64,000 bases of DNA from Viridibacterium silvisoli (GTDB lineage Bacteria; Pseudomonadota; Gammaproteobacteria; Burkholderiales; Rhodocyclaceae). Made by a program: the position numbers and the translations under genes. Shown here piece after piece: positions 34,734-43,355 of the stretch. The stretch's first letter is position 1, and each line of letters begins with the position of its first letter. Under the pieces are notes generated by a model. The model ran no database searches, was not told the origin of the DNA, and worked only from the letters and a program-made list of their open reading frames with translations. Location: NCBI RefSeq assembly GCF_036017035.1, contig NZ_JAYXHS010000003.1, positions 663,853-727,852 on the forward strand, given 5' to 3'.

Positions 34734-35897
34734 TTAGAAACTCGTCACGTCAGACGGGCTGACGTCGCAATACGCCGTGTTGAAGAACTCGCCATACTTC
34801 TCGGTCGAGCCACTGCCCTTCTCGATACCCTTCCACTCTTCGCAGATACGCGGTTTGGTGGTCGTGGCCGTCGGGCGAGTAAGACCCTTCACCTTCAGAT
34901 TGCGGATCGTGGCCTTGTCGCCATAGTTGCGATTGACGCCCACCACCGTGCTGCTCACCGTGCCATTGATGGTCACGTTGTTGATGCTGACAAAGCGCGG
35001 ACCACCGTTGTTCGTGCAATCACCGCAGGAGCGCCACAGCTTGCCGATCTTGCCGTAGACCTGGAAGTTCTCGATGACGGTCGTGCTGTTCTTCGAGTTG
35101 TGCTGGAAGGTCTTGTCCGGTGCTTCCGTCGCCGAGCCGCCGGAAATGGTCAGCGTGCCACCTTCGGACTTGTTGGTCGCCGCATCTTCGCAGACACCCT
35201 CCCACACCACGTTCTCGAGACGACAATTCCCGCTGGCACAATGAATGCCATCAGCTGCCTTGCCCGAGGCCAGACGCACATTCTTGATCGTCGCGTTATT
35301 CAGCGTGAAGATCGGCTGCTGCGATTCACTCCCGCCCGCGCACGACGTACCCACCGTGATGCCACCGCAGTCGACCGTCGTATTGCTGATCACGCTGCCG
35401 GCCACGCACGCGCCGGAAGCGATGCTCGAAGCTGCGCTACTCGACGACGAGGTTGTCGCGGCGCTGCTCGAAGAACCGGTGCTCGCCGAAGATGCCGTAC
35501 CCGAGGAAGAGCTGCTCGATGAAGTGCGAGACGAGCTGGAGCACCACGACGGCAGCGGCCCGGGGTTGCTGCAATTGTCATAACTCCAGTTACTGCTACT
35601 GCTGCTCTGCTGGATACTGCTCGACGAAGAACTGCTGCTCTTCGCAGGCACCGAGCACTCATTGGTGCCGCCAGCCACCTTGCCACCGAAGGTCGCTTCG
35701 TTACAGACGAAGCTGCCGCTCAGTGTCTTGTAGAAAAATTTGTCTGCACGACCAAAAGCCACGTTCGTCGCCGTTGCGACTGAACAGCTCTTTCCTTCAT
35801 TACAGATCGTCACGTAGCCTGCAGGGCGATTGGCCGCGCTGGCACTGCCCGCCACGGCGAGGGCCGCCAGGCCGAAAAACAGGTGCTTCAAGGTCAT
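34734..35897 (-). CDS. Pectate lyase (PL3) with Cys module and long poly-Ser linker
   Basis: Secreted lyase of 387 residues, start at 35897 with AGGAG. Signal peptide (FFGLAALAVAGSASA), Cys module (VTICNEGKSCSV, TNVAFGRADKFFYKTL, FVCNEATFGGK), then a linker of ~80 residues made of Ser tracts interrupted by a short Cys-containing insert (YDNCSNPGPLPSWCSS), and the PL3 catalytic domain (KAADGIHC, NVVWEGVCEDAATN, TFQHNSKNSTTVIENF, WRSCGDCTNNGGPRFV). The catalytic part is nearly the same as PL3 gene 1, so the two arose by duplication while their linkers diverged. Confidence 0.93.
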   Translation of the reverse strand: MTLKHLFFGLAALAVAGSASAANRPAGYVTICNEGKSCSVATATNVAFGRADKFFYKTLSGSFVCNEATFGGKVAGGTNECSVPAKSSSSSSSSIQQSSSSSNWSYDNCSNPGPLPSWCSSSSRTSSSSSSSGTASSASTGSSSSAATTSSSSSAASSIASGACVAGSVISNTTVDCGGITVGTSCAGGSESQQPIFTLNNATIKNVRLASGKAADGIHCASGNCRLENVVWEGVCEDAATNKSEGGTLTISGGSATEAPDKTFQHNSKNSTTVIENFQVYGKIGKLWRSCGDCTNNGGPRFVSINNVTINGTVSSTVVGVNRNYGDKATIRNLKVKGLTRPTATTTKPRICEEWKGIEKGSGSTEKYGEFFNTAYCDVSPSDVTSF

Positions 35898-35941
35898 GCA
35901 AGTCTCCTGGTATGCCTGCTGCATGCAGGCTGGTTTTATGG

Positions 35942-35978
35942 CGGAGTCGCCGGACTCACCTCAGGCGCGACGACTCCG
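35942..35978 (-). terminator. Possible terminator downstream of the second CE8 gene
   Basis: CGGAGTCG (35942-35949) pairs with CGACTCCG (35971-35978) in the 114-base gap after the CE8 stop at 36012. On the minus strand it is followed by an A/T mix that includes CATAAAA. Weak support. Confidence 0.4.
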
Positions 35979-36011
35979 TACTGCAGAACTCAATTCAACT
36001 TCAGGCCGGGG

Positions 36012-37523
36012 CTATTGCGCAGCGCCTGGCCCGACGTTCTTGTACTCGGCCAGATAAGGATTGCTGGCCGTGCCGTACTGGGCAGGATTGCTACTGCTCC
36101 AGTCTGCCCAGGGCGGGTTCTTGATGAACTCGCTGACGGTCGACTCGCGCACGATCACCTTGCCTATCGTGCCGCCGTTCGAGGAAGACTCCGGCCACTG
36201 CCGTGCGAAGGAAATCGTCGCCCCGCCTGCATCCGCATTGAAGATGCTCCTCGTGAACAGGAAGCCATACGGATTGCTGGTCGCCGTGCTCGGCGCGGCG
36301 ATGGTGCTGCTGTTCTTGCGCACGCGCGTGAAGTAGATCGTGCAGGCATCAAACACCGCGGTGCCGCGACCGAAGATGAAGTCCGTATCCCCTTCGATGT
36401 AGCTGTTGCCGAAGTAGCTGCGTGCCACCACGTCCAGCGCCGTTGTCTTGATGTACAGCGTGTCCTGATTGCCGAGCAGGCGTACCTTGTTGAACAGATT
36501 CCGGTCACCCACCACCATCAGAGCGACGGCCTGGCTCTCGCCGCCAGACTCATCGTAGGTGTTCTGCACCGTTACGTTGGTCATCTCGAAGTTGTTCGCG
36601 GTCACGACGAACAGCGACGAGCAAGTGGTACCAATGCTGCCGGACTTGCTGGCGCAGGCGTCGTACACCGACTTGATCGCAGTCGGCGTGCTGCTGGTGA
36701 ATACCGCGCCGCCCGGGTTCCCCAGCGCAGCGTATTGCGCACCGGTCAGCTTGGCCGCTGTCGGCAAGGCGATCACCGTCTGCGCCGGATCGGTGCCACC
36801 ACCGTACAGGGTGATGGTCGTGCCGAGCGGCACGATGACCAGCTCGTTGTATGTCCCCGGCATGACCTTGATGTACTGCCGCGTCGTGACGCCAGATGCG
36901 GCAATGGCCGTCACGGCAGACTGCACCGTCGTGTGCGTACCGCCGCTCTTGGCAACTATGTATGCCGGGCTGGCTGGCGTCTGGATGACGGTCGTGCGCG
37001 GATTCCAGTTATCCGTCACCAGTGCGGTCAGCGGCCCCGCCTTGGCAAGAAACTGCGCCACATCGTAGTTCGCAGCTACGGCATCGCTGAGCTGCGGACG
37101 CGTACCTGCCGTACCGCCGCCGCTCGAGGAAGAGCTCGAAGACTTGCTCGAGGACGAACTGGAGGTCGTTGTCGAAGAAGATGAGGACGACGAGGATGAA
37201 GAAGACGATTTGCTTGAGGACGAACTCGATACCGAGCTGCCTGCCGACGATGAGCTTGCACCAGACGGAGCCGAGCACTCGTTGGTGCCGCCCGCGACCT
37301 TGCTGCCAGCGCCAAACGTGACCTCACCGCAGACAAAGCTGCCGGTGAGCGTCTTGAAAGTGAACTTGTCGGCACGGCCGTATGCCACGCTGGTCGCAGC
37401 GCTGACCGAGCAGGTCTTGCCTTCATTGCAGATCGTCACGTAACCACTCGGGCGGTTGGCGCCCCAGGCACTCTGGGCCAGCAGCAACACCAGCGCACCC
37501 ATCATCCATCGCATCTTGATCAT
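36012..37523 (-). CDS. Pectin methylesterase (CE8) with Cys module and poly-Ser linker
   Basis: Secreted esterase of 503 residues. Signal peptide (MMGALVLLLAQSAWGA), Cys module (VTICNEGKTCSV, TSVAYGRADKFTFKTL, FVCGEVTFGAGSK), Ser-rich linker of ~55 residues containing Thr and Lys, then the CE8 domain from TRPQLSDAVAANYDV. Catalytic stretches are GNQDTLY and GDTDFIFGRG (Asp) and SFARQWPES (Arg). The start has an AGGAG 9 bases upstream. Confidence 0.94.
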   Translation of the reverse strand: MIKMRWMMGALVLLLAQSAWGANRPSGYVTICNEGKTCSVSAATSVAYGRADKFTFKTLTGSFVCGEVTFGAGSKVAGGTNECSAPSGASSSSAGSSVSSSSSSKSSSSSSSSSSSSTTTSSSSSSKSSSSSSSGGGTAGTRPQLSDAVAANYDVAQFLAKAGPLTALVTDNWNPRTTVIQTPASPAYIVAKSGGTHTTVQSAVTAIAASGVTTRQYIKVMPGTYNELVIVPLGTTITLYGGGTDPAQTVIALPTAAKLTGAQYAALGNPGGAVFTSSTPTAIKSVYDACASKSGSIGTTCSSLFVVTANNFEMTNVTVQNTYDESGGESQAVALMVVGDRNLFNKVRLLGNQDTLYIKTTALDVVARSYFGNSYIEGDTDFIFGRGTAVFDACTIYFTRVRKNSSTIAAPSTATSNPYGFLFTRSIFNADAGGATISFARQWPESSSNGGTIGKVIVRESTVSEFIKNPPWADWSSSNPAQYGTASNPYLAEYKNVGPGAAQ

Positions 37524-37629
37524 CTCAGTCTCCTGTCTGTTCGTGCCTGCTACGTTGGCAGATCAGGCTCGTGCGCAGACGCGCTGCACCATCGGCCATG
37601 GGACCACTCTTTTTCCATGCATGCTACGA

Positions 37630-37662
37630 GCATGAGCCAGCCCGACTGCGGCTGGCTCATGC
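37630..37662 (-). terminator. Stem-loop downstream of PL3 gene 3
   Basis: A 12-13 bp perfect stem (37630-37642 with 37650-37662) lies 18 bases past the PL3 stop. There is no immediate U run on the minus strand, so it may act as a terminator or as a 3' stabilising hairpin. Confidence 0.55.
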
Positions 37663-37679
37663 GCTTCACTGTTGCTGCA

Positions 37680-38789
37680 TTACGGCTGTGGGCACGAACC
37701 GGCGCAGGCGCTGGTATTGATGGCACTCGGTGCGATCAGCGTCACGTCGGACTGGCTGACATTGCAGTTCGGCGTATTGAATTCCACGCCGAGAGCCGAG
37801 GTGCTGCCTGAGCCCTTCACGACACCCTTGTAGACTTGGCAGATCTTGGTCTTGGAATTGCTGCTGTTATTGAGCGTCAGGTTGCGGATCGTCGCCACGT
37901 CGCCGAAGTTGCTATTGATGCCGACGATGGTCGGTACATCGCGCGTGATCACGTTGTTGATGGTGACCTTGCGTGGTCCGCCATTGCCAGTGCAATCACC
38001 GCAGGAGCGATACAGCTTGCCCGCATTGGCTGCGTAGAAATTGCTGATACGCAGTTCGCCACGACCATTGTGCTGGAAGGTCTTGTCGGAACCCTTGTAT
38101 GCAGCGCCGCAGTTGATCGACATGACGGTACCGGCAGCGCCGAGTGCCGTCGCGGCATCTTCACCGATGTCTTCCCACCAGACGTGATCCAGCGTGCAGT
38201 TGCCGAGGCAGTGGATGCCGTCAGCGGCCAGCGTGCCGATGATGACGTTCTTCAGCGTTGCACCTTCCTGTACGTCGAAGACAGCTGGCTGACCTTCAGC
38301 CTGGCTGCCGCCGGACAGGTTGTAGCGCTTGTTGCCGCCATCGAACACTGTGCCGGCCGGCACGATGATGGTGGCCGTCGACTGCACGGTCTCCGTGGCC
38401 GTCGGCATCTGGCAACCGGGGTAGTAGCCCAGCCCGCCAGTCGAGGAAGTGGAAGACGACGAGCTGGAAGTGGTGCTCGAACTGGAGCTCGAGGAGCTCG
38501 ATGACGAAGGCGCCGACGAGCTCGACGACGTACCGCTTGGCACGGAACATTCATTCACACCGCCTGCGGTCTTGCCGCCGAAAGTAGCCTCGTTGCACAC
38601 GAAGCTGCCTGTCAGGACCTTGTAGAAAAACTTGTCGGCGCGGCCAAAGGCCACGTTGGTCGACGCTGACACCGAACAGGTCTTTCCTTCAGTACAGATG
38701 GTGACGTAGCCAGCCGGGCGATTGGCGGCATGCGCCTCGCCCAGTGCTACGGCCGCGAGCAATCCAAGCATCAGGTAACGCATATTCAT
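37680..38789 (-). CDS. Pectate lyase (PL3), divergent subtype, with Cys module
   Basis: Secreted lyase of 369 residues. Signal peptide (YLMLGLLAAVALGEAHA), Cys module almost identical to those of the other PL3 genes (VTICTEGKTCSV, FVCNEATFGGKTAGG), a ~40-residue Ser/Thr linker, then a PL3 domain of another branch: GYYPGCQMPTATETV, AADGIHCLGNCTLDHVWWED, GEDAATALG, TFQHNGRGELRISNF and YRSCGDCTGNGGPRKVTI. The C terminus has a Cys pair (ACAGSCPQP). The nearly constant Cys module on a divergent catalytic domain points to module shuffling. Confidence 0.92.
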   Translation of the reverse strand: MNMRYLMLGLLAAVALGEAHAANRPAGYVTICTEGKTCSVSASTNVAFGRADKFFYKVLTGSFVCNEATFGGKTAGGVNECSVPSGTSSSSSAPSSSSSSSSSSSTTSSSSSSTSSTGGLGYYPGCQMPTATETVQSTATIIVPAGTVFDGGNKRYNLSGGSQAEGQPAVFDVQEGATLKNVIIGTLAADGIHCLGNCTLDHVWWEDIGEDAATALGAAGTVMSINCGAAYKGSDKTFQHNGRGELRISNFYAANAGKLYRSCGDCTGNGGPRKVTINNVITRDVPTIVGINSNFGDVATIRNLTLNNSSNSKTKICQVYKGVVKGSGSTSALGVEFNTPNCNVSQSDVTLIAPSAINTSACAGSCPQP

Positions 38790-39440
38790 GAGCTGTCTCC
38801 TTTGAATGTCGACTGAACAAACACGGGTGCTACATGCCGGTCATGCAATGTGCATTGACCGGTATACGACTGTGTCAGCGGGGGCCCGCCATGAAGGGAT
38901 GCGAGACGCGGTCAAAGGCCGACCACGGAGGCGCTACGGGCTTCGCCAAGGCAGGCGAAAGCCACGAAGGTTTTCCAAACATGAAGTGTCTCCTGCTGCT
39001 TTTTTTGTACCTGCTCCGCTTGTGCGGAACATGGTTTGATCAAACTGCCCAACAAACTTAGCAGCTGCTTTTTGATTGGCAAGCTTGCGCTGCGGCGCAC
39101 ATGCCCGTGGTCTACCGGAAACACCCTGACTAGCCGCTTGCAAGCGACTGATACGAAAAAGATTTTTGAATTAGCTGTATTTGTTGATTTTGATATTTGC
39201 ATTAAGTTTTGTTAAGAAAATCACGAACTTAAGATTCCCGTGCCGCATCGCAGCAGGTGATCTGAAAAATAAATAAGTATTTGAAGTGGTACGACAAGTT
39301 GAACGCAATAGAACGGGGGCGACCATGAAGCGGCAAGCAAAAGAAAAGGCCGGCGCTTTCGCGTCGGCCTGCAATCTTCCAGCTCGTGTCACACGCATGG
39401 CGCATCCGATCTCGGGCGCGCCATGCGTTCTCTTTCTTGC
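38790..39440. other. 651-base intergenic region, AT-rich centre, no gene seen
   Basis: Between PL3 gene 3 and the last CE8 gene. Bases 39140-39300 are much more AT-rich than the surroundings and may hold the promoter of the PL3 gene; a GATACGAAAA copy lies at about 39149. Short open frames here lack ribosome sites or family signals and were not called. Confidence 0.5.
39338..39370 (-). terminator. Terminator downstream of the third CE8 gene
   Basis: Stem AGGCCGGCGC (39347-39356) with GCGTCGGCCT (39361-39370, one wobble pair), loop TTTC, and an A-rich run AAAAGAAAA (39338-39347) that reads as the U run on the minus strand. Confidence 0.8.
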
Positions 39441-40910
39441 TTAGAGGGCGGAGCCTGATCCACTGTTCTGGAACTCACCCACGTTCGGGGAAGAGCTCGA
39501 ACCGTAGTTCATCGGATGCGAGCTATCCCAATCGCGCCAAGGACGCGACTTATCAACGCTCAGGGTGATATTGGCACCACGGATGATCATCTTGCCGACC
39601 GGGCTCGACAGGCTGCTCTGTGGCCACTGGCGCGCGAACGCTACACCGCTGGCGCCGTTGGAGCCCGTGATCGAACCGCCGTTGATCAGGATGCCCATAT
39701 TGCTGGCTTGCGTACTCGGCGCGCCGATCGTGCTGCCGTTCTTGCCGCGGGCTGCCGTGTAGTTGATCTGGCAGTTGTCGAGCACACCGGTACCTGCACC
39801 GAAGATGAAGTCCACGTCGCCTTCGACAAAGCAGTTCTGCGCGTAGAAGCGCTTGCCTGCACCGTCGATCCACAGCGTGTCCTGGTTGCCGTACATCTTC
39901 ACGTTGTCGAAGTGCACCTGGTCGGCCGTGGTGTAGACCGCGACGGCCTGATCGGTACCGGAGCCACTTTCGACACGGCTATTGGTGATGGTCAGGTTCT
40001 TCGCCTCGAAGCCGGTGTTCTGGATCACGAAGGATGCCGAGCAGGTGGTGCCGATGGCGCTCTTGCTGGCGCAGCTATTGACCCACGACTGGCCTGCACT
40101 CGTGTAGTTGGTCCCGACCATCGACTTGTATGCGCTACCGGTCTGCAACGCGCTGGTTGCGATCTGGATCTTCACGGCCGTGGATGCGCCCGTGCCGTAC
40201 AGCGTGATCGGCACACCCGATGGCACGAACACCATCTCGTTATACGTGCCCGGGCTGACCAGGATGTACTTGCGCGTCGAGCCGCCTGCATTGATCGCGG
40301 CATTGATGGCCGACTGCACCGTCTTGTAGGTACCGCTGGTGCTGACCGTATAGCTCGGTGACGAAGGCGTGCTGATCACCGCGGGCGTCCAGCTACCCAG
40401 GAACTTGGCCACCGTGTAGTTAGCCGCAACCGAGGTGCTCAACTGCGGACGCGTTGCGGTCGAAGGGGCTGGGGTGCCGCTTGGAGTGGGGGTTGGGGTT
40501 GGTGTGGGCGTAGGGGTCGGAGTTGGAGTGGGTGTTGGGGTGGGGGTCGGCGTGGGTGTTGGAGTAGGCGTAGGGGTGGGTGTTGGCGTAGGGGTGGGTG
40601 TTGGCGTAGGGGTGGGTGTTGGCGTAGGGGTGGGTGTTGGCGTGCTGGCTGCCGGTCCTACCGAGCACCACGCCGACGTCGCGTAGCTGTTCGAGGGAAA
40701 AGCCGAGCCGATACAGGCGAAGCTGCCGGTCTTCACGGCATAGACGAAGGAGCCGGCCTTGCCGAGCGCCACATTGTTGGTGCCGGTCATCGTGCAAGTG
40801 GCGCCCGTGTTCTGCGCGCACTTGGTGTAGCCCGAGGGGTAGTCGGTTGCAGCGAACGAACTGCCTGAAAAGGCGAGCGCCAAAGCGCCCAGAAGAAGCT
40901 TGTTTTGCAT
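39441..40910 (-). CDS. Pectin methylesterase (CE8) with Cys module and (Thr-Pro)27 linker
   Basis: Secreted esterase of 489 residues. Signal peptide (LLLGALALAFSGSSFA), a diverged Cys module (YTKCAQNTGATCTMTGTNNV, VALGKAGSFVYAV, ACIGSAF, AWCSVG), an uninterrupted Thr-Pro repeat of 54 residues, and the CE8 domain from TRPQLSTSVAANYTV. Catalytic stretches: GNQDTLWIDG, GDVDFIFGAG and FARQWPQS. It replaces the Ser linker of its neighbours with a Pro-rich one, which would be stiffer. Upstream gap 40911-41194 has no gene. Confidence 0.94.
   Translation of the reverse strand: MQNKLLLGALALAFSGSSFAATDYPSGYTKCAQNTGATCTMTGTNNVALGKAGSFVYAVKTGSFACIGSAFPSNSYATSAWCSVGPAASTPTPTPTPTPTPTPTPTPTPTPTPTPTPTPTPTPTPTPTPTPTPTPTPTPTPTPSGTPAPSTATRPQLSTSVAANYTVAKFLGSWTPAVISTPSSPSYTVSTSGTYKTVQSAINAAINAGGSTRKYILVSPGTYNEMVFVPSGVPITLYGTGASTAVKIQIATSALQTGSAYKSMVGTNYTSAGQSWVNSCASKSAIGTTCSASFVIQNTGFEAKNLTITNSRVESGSGTDQAVAVYTTADQVHFDNVKMYGNQDTLWIDGAGKRFYAQNCFVEGDVDFIFGAGTGVLDNCQINYTAARGKNGSTIGAPSTQASNMGILINGGSITGSNGASGVAFARQWPQSSLSSPVGKMIIRGANITLSVDKSRPWRDWDSSHPMNYGSSSSPNVGEFQNSGSGSAL
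40482..40643 (-). repeat. Tandem repeat encoding (Thr-Pro)27, with four perfect 18-base units
   Basis: 162 bases of alternating ACN-CCN codons on the minus strand. The 5' part of the gene's tract (40571-40642) is four exact copies of an 18-base unit, while the rest varies at third positions. Copy number is expected to change by slippage. Confidence 0.9.
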
Positions 40911-41123
40911 GGTTTGTCTCCGGTCTGGATATCGTTATGTTTCCGTTCCCACTGTGTTCACACGCACTGAACGTGACGCCAACTACCGGGAATCGGGCTA
41001 GCTATGCTGCCTGCCAGTTGCGCAGGGTGAACCGGTAACACGCGGAAGTCACGGCGCGCCGCAACAAGCTTTCAGATAAACGCCAAATTCACCACAAGTG
41101 CGGGGCGGCACAACCGCGCGCGC

Positions 41124-41152
41124 AAAAACAAAGCGGCCCGAGGCGGGCCGCT
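41124..41152 (-). terminator. Terminator downstream of the ABC exporter gene
   Basis: Stem AGCGGCCCG (41132-41140) with CGGGCCGCT (41144-41152), loop AGG, preceded on the + strand by AAAAACAAA, which gives the U run for minus-strand transcription. Confidence 0.85.
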
Positions 41153-41194
41153 TCAACAAGCTCGATATTCCTTGAGGGCCGAGAGCCCCGGCGA

Positions 41195-42976
41195 TCAAGC
41201 CTGCTGGATCGCGTACATCGCACCAAAACGCGTGGCCGGGTCGTGCGCCAGTTGCTGGAAGCCGCCCTCTTCCACCAATTCGCCGCGCTCGAAGACGACG
41301 ATCTTGTCGGCCTCCTTCAGCGTACTGATGCGATGCGCGACGATCAGCATGGTGCGGCCGTCGCCATATTCCGTCATGAGGCCCTGCATGACCTTCTGCT
41401 CAGTCGCGGAGTCGAGTGCCGAGGTGGCCTCATCGAGCAGCATGATGGGGGCATTACGGCAGATGGCGCGCGCAATGCCGACACGCTGACGCTCGCCCCC
41501 CGACAGCGAATACCCTCGCTCGCCCACCACCGTCTCAAGCCCTTCCGGCAAACGCGCGATAAGATCATCCAGACAGGCAGCTTCGCAGGCGCGTTGCAGG
41601 AGTTGCGGCGCTACGTCGCGCATCATGGTGATGTTCTCCTTGAGCGAGAAGTTGAACATCTCGGTTTCCTGCAATACGACGGCAACGTGCGCGGTCAGGT
41701 CTTCGTGATCGATCCTCTGGATCGGCACGTCGCCAATGCGCATCTCGCCCTGTTCGATGTGATACAGGCCGAGCAGGAGCTTGATCAGCGTCGACTTGCC
41801 CGATCCCGAGTGACCGGCGATGCCGACGATCTCGCCACGCTTTATCTCCAGCGACAGCGGCCCGACGGCAGGCTTGTCGCCGTAACGGAAGATCGCCTTG
41901 TCGAGCGTGATGCTGCGCCAGTCCTGCGGAAACTTCTGGTCGCCCTTGGCGAGGCTGTTGTCCGTCCAGAACAGCGGCATCATGCGGCCGAGGTTGGACT
42001 TGCGCTCGATCATGAGCTGGATGCGATCGGTGAACTCCACCGATGAATCCCGCAGCTTGTCGAAGTACACGGCATAGGTGAGGAAGAAGCCGGGGAGCAG
42101 ATTGCCGTTCATGACCATGTAGCCAATGACAAGCAGGTACGCACCCCAGCTGATGCCGTTGTGCCACTGGAAGCACATCCACTTCGTATTACCCAGGCGC
42201 AGGCGCTCGTAGGACAGCAGGCGCGCCTGCTCCTCGCGCTGAGCGATATTGCTGGTCATGCCGTCGGCCGCGCCCATGGCCTTCACGGCAAGGATGTTCG
42301 ACGCGCTTTCCACAAAGGTGCCGCTGGCATTTTCCATCGACTTGTTGATGCGGTCGGAGAGCCGCGCGATGCGGTAGTCGAAATACGCCTCGGTGCCCAT
42401 CAACACCGCAAGGTAATAAACAAAGAACAGCACGAAAGCCGGGTGCAGCATCACGCAGGCAATCAGCGAGCCGATGAAAGCGACGACCGCCGGAAAGAGG
42501 TTGTTGATGATGTCGCCGGTCCACTCGCGCACCGACTCTGCCCCCGTCAGGATGCGCTGCGCTTTATTGCCGGTGCTCTCCTGTTGATGCCAGGCCAGCG
42601 AAGAGTCGAGCAGGCGCTCGAAACCCCACACCTTGGCGCGATAACGCGCGTTCAGGCTGATACGGCCCAGCACGCGCTTGCTCAGCAGGCGCACCATCGA
42701 AATCAGCACATGCGAGCCCGCCAGCAAACCGACCATCCAGAACAAGGGCGCCGCAGATGGGCGCGCCAGGGCGTCGGCCTTGACATAGCCGATCAGGAAA
42801 TTGGCGATGAGGCCAATGATGTAAGGCGGCACCATGGTGTAGGACAGCACCACGATGAGCACGATGGTGAAACTCAGGTATTTCCAGCGCTCGTGGTCAA
42901 GGAAGTACCAGAGTGCGCGCGGGACATCGAGAAAACTGAAGCGGGAAGTGTCTTTCGGGTCTTTGACCGACTGCAT
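41195..42976 (-). CDS. ABC exporter, MsbA/lipid-flippase-like (fused permease and ATPase)
   Basis: Half-transporter of 593 residues. Six membrane helices in residues ~35-330 (IVLIVVLSYTMVPPYIIGLI, LFWMVGLLAGSHVLISMV, AVVAFIGSLIACVML and others), then an ATPase with Walker A AGHSGSGKST, Q loop VVLQETEMF, signature YSLSGGERQ, Walker B IMLLDEATSALD and switch IVAHRIST. The substrate cannot be told; lipid, lipid-linked glycan or peptide are all possible. It is divergent from the PMT-type glycosyltransferase, which hints at joint glycolipid handling, but this is inference. Confidence 0.9.
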   Translation of the reverse strand: MQSVKDPKDTSRFSFLDVPRALWYFLDHERWKYLSFTIVLIVVLSYTMVPPYIIGLIANFLIGYVKADALARPSAAPLFWMVGLLAGSHVLISMVRLLSKRVLGRISLNARYRAKVWGFERLLDSSLAWHQQESTGNKAQRILTGAESVREWTGDIINNLFPAVVAFIGSLIACVMLHPAFVLFFVYYLAVLMGTEAYFDYRIARLSDRINKSMENASGTFVESASNILAVKAMGAADGMTSNIAQREEQARLLSYERLRLGNTKWMCFQWHNGISWGAYLLVIGYMVMNGNLLPGFFLTYAVYFDKLRDSSVEFTDRIQLMIERKSNLGRMMPLFWTDNSLAKGDQKFPQDWRSITLDKAIFRYGDKPAVGPLSLEIKRGEIVGIAGHSGSGKSTLIKLLLGLYHIEQGEMRIGDVPIQRIDHEDLTAHVAVVLQETEMFNFSLKENITMMRDVAPQLLQRACEAACLDDLIARLPEGLETVVGERGYSLSGGERQRVGIARAICRNAPIMLLDEATSALDSATEQKVMQGLMTEYGDGRTMLIVAHRISTLKEADKIVVFERGELVEEGGFQQLAHDPATRFGAMYAIQQA

Positions 42977-43355
42977 GCGGGCTCCGTGGCGGGATCGGGC
43001 GGGCCGCGCCGCAACCGGAACGGCAACGACGCGTGACGACGAGGAGGGAGAACCGCAATTTTACGCCTCGGATAGCGCAATCCAAGACAAGAAACAAAAG
43101 CTTGAAGAAGCCTTGCTCCGGGCTTTGCACCTGTGCCGGGAAGACTCAAGGACTGCCCACGGACCACCAGGCCCGCCAGAAGTTGTCGTTTGCAACTAAT
43201 TGCGGCGCTGCTGCATTGACACCTGGGCCAGCCCCCTTGCACACTCGCGCCCGACATTCAGACAACAGCGGAGCGCAGCAAGCCCGCCGGACCTTTCTAC
43301 AAAGCAACCGGCAGAGGGTGTTCCGAACGACTCCGCATATGGGACAGACAACACA
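42977..43355. other. 379-base divergent promoter region
   Basis: Lies between the divergent ABC exporter and glycosyltransferase genes and must hold both promoters. I saw no clear -35/-10 pair or palindrome. In-frame upstream codons could extend the glycosyltransferase to 43200 but give a non-conserved basic leader. Confidence 0.5.

Noticed and set aside
38806..39061. Two overlapping short + strand frames in the AT-richer gap
   Set aside because: No ribosome site, no family similarity, and they lie in the upstream region of a minus-strand gene.
40571..40642. CRISPR-like short repeats
   Set aside because: 18-base units are contiguous without spacers and lie in a coding linker; no cas genes nearby.
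40435..40686. Gly-Val repeat protein on the + strand
   Set aside because: Antisense reading of the Thr-Pro linker tract of the CE8 gene.
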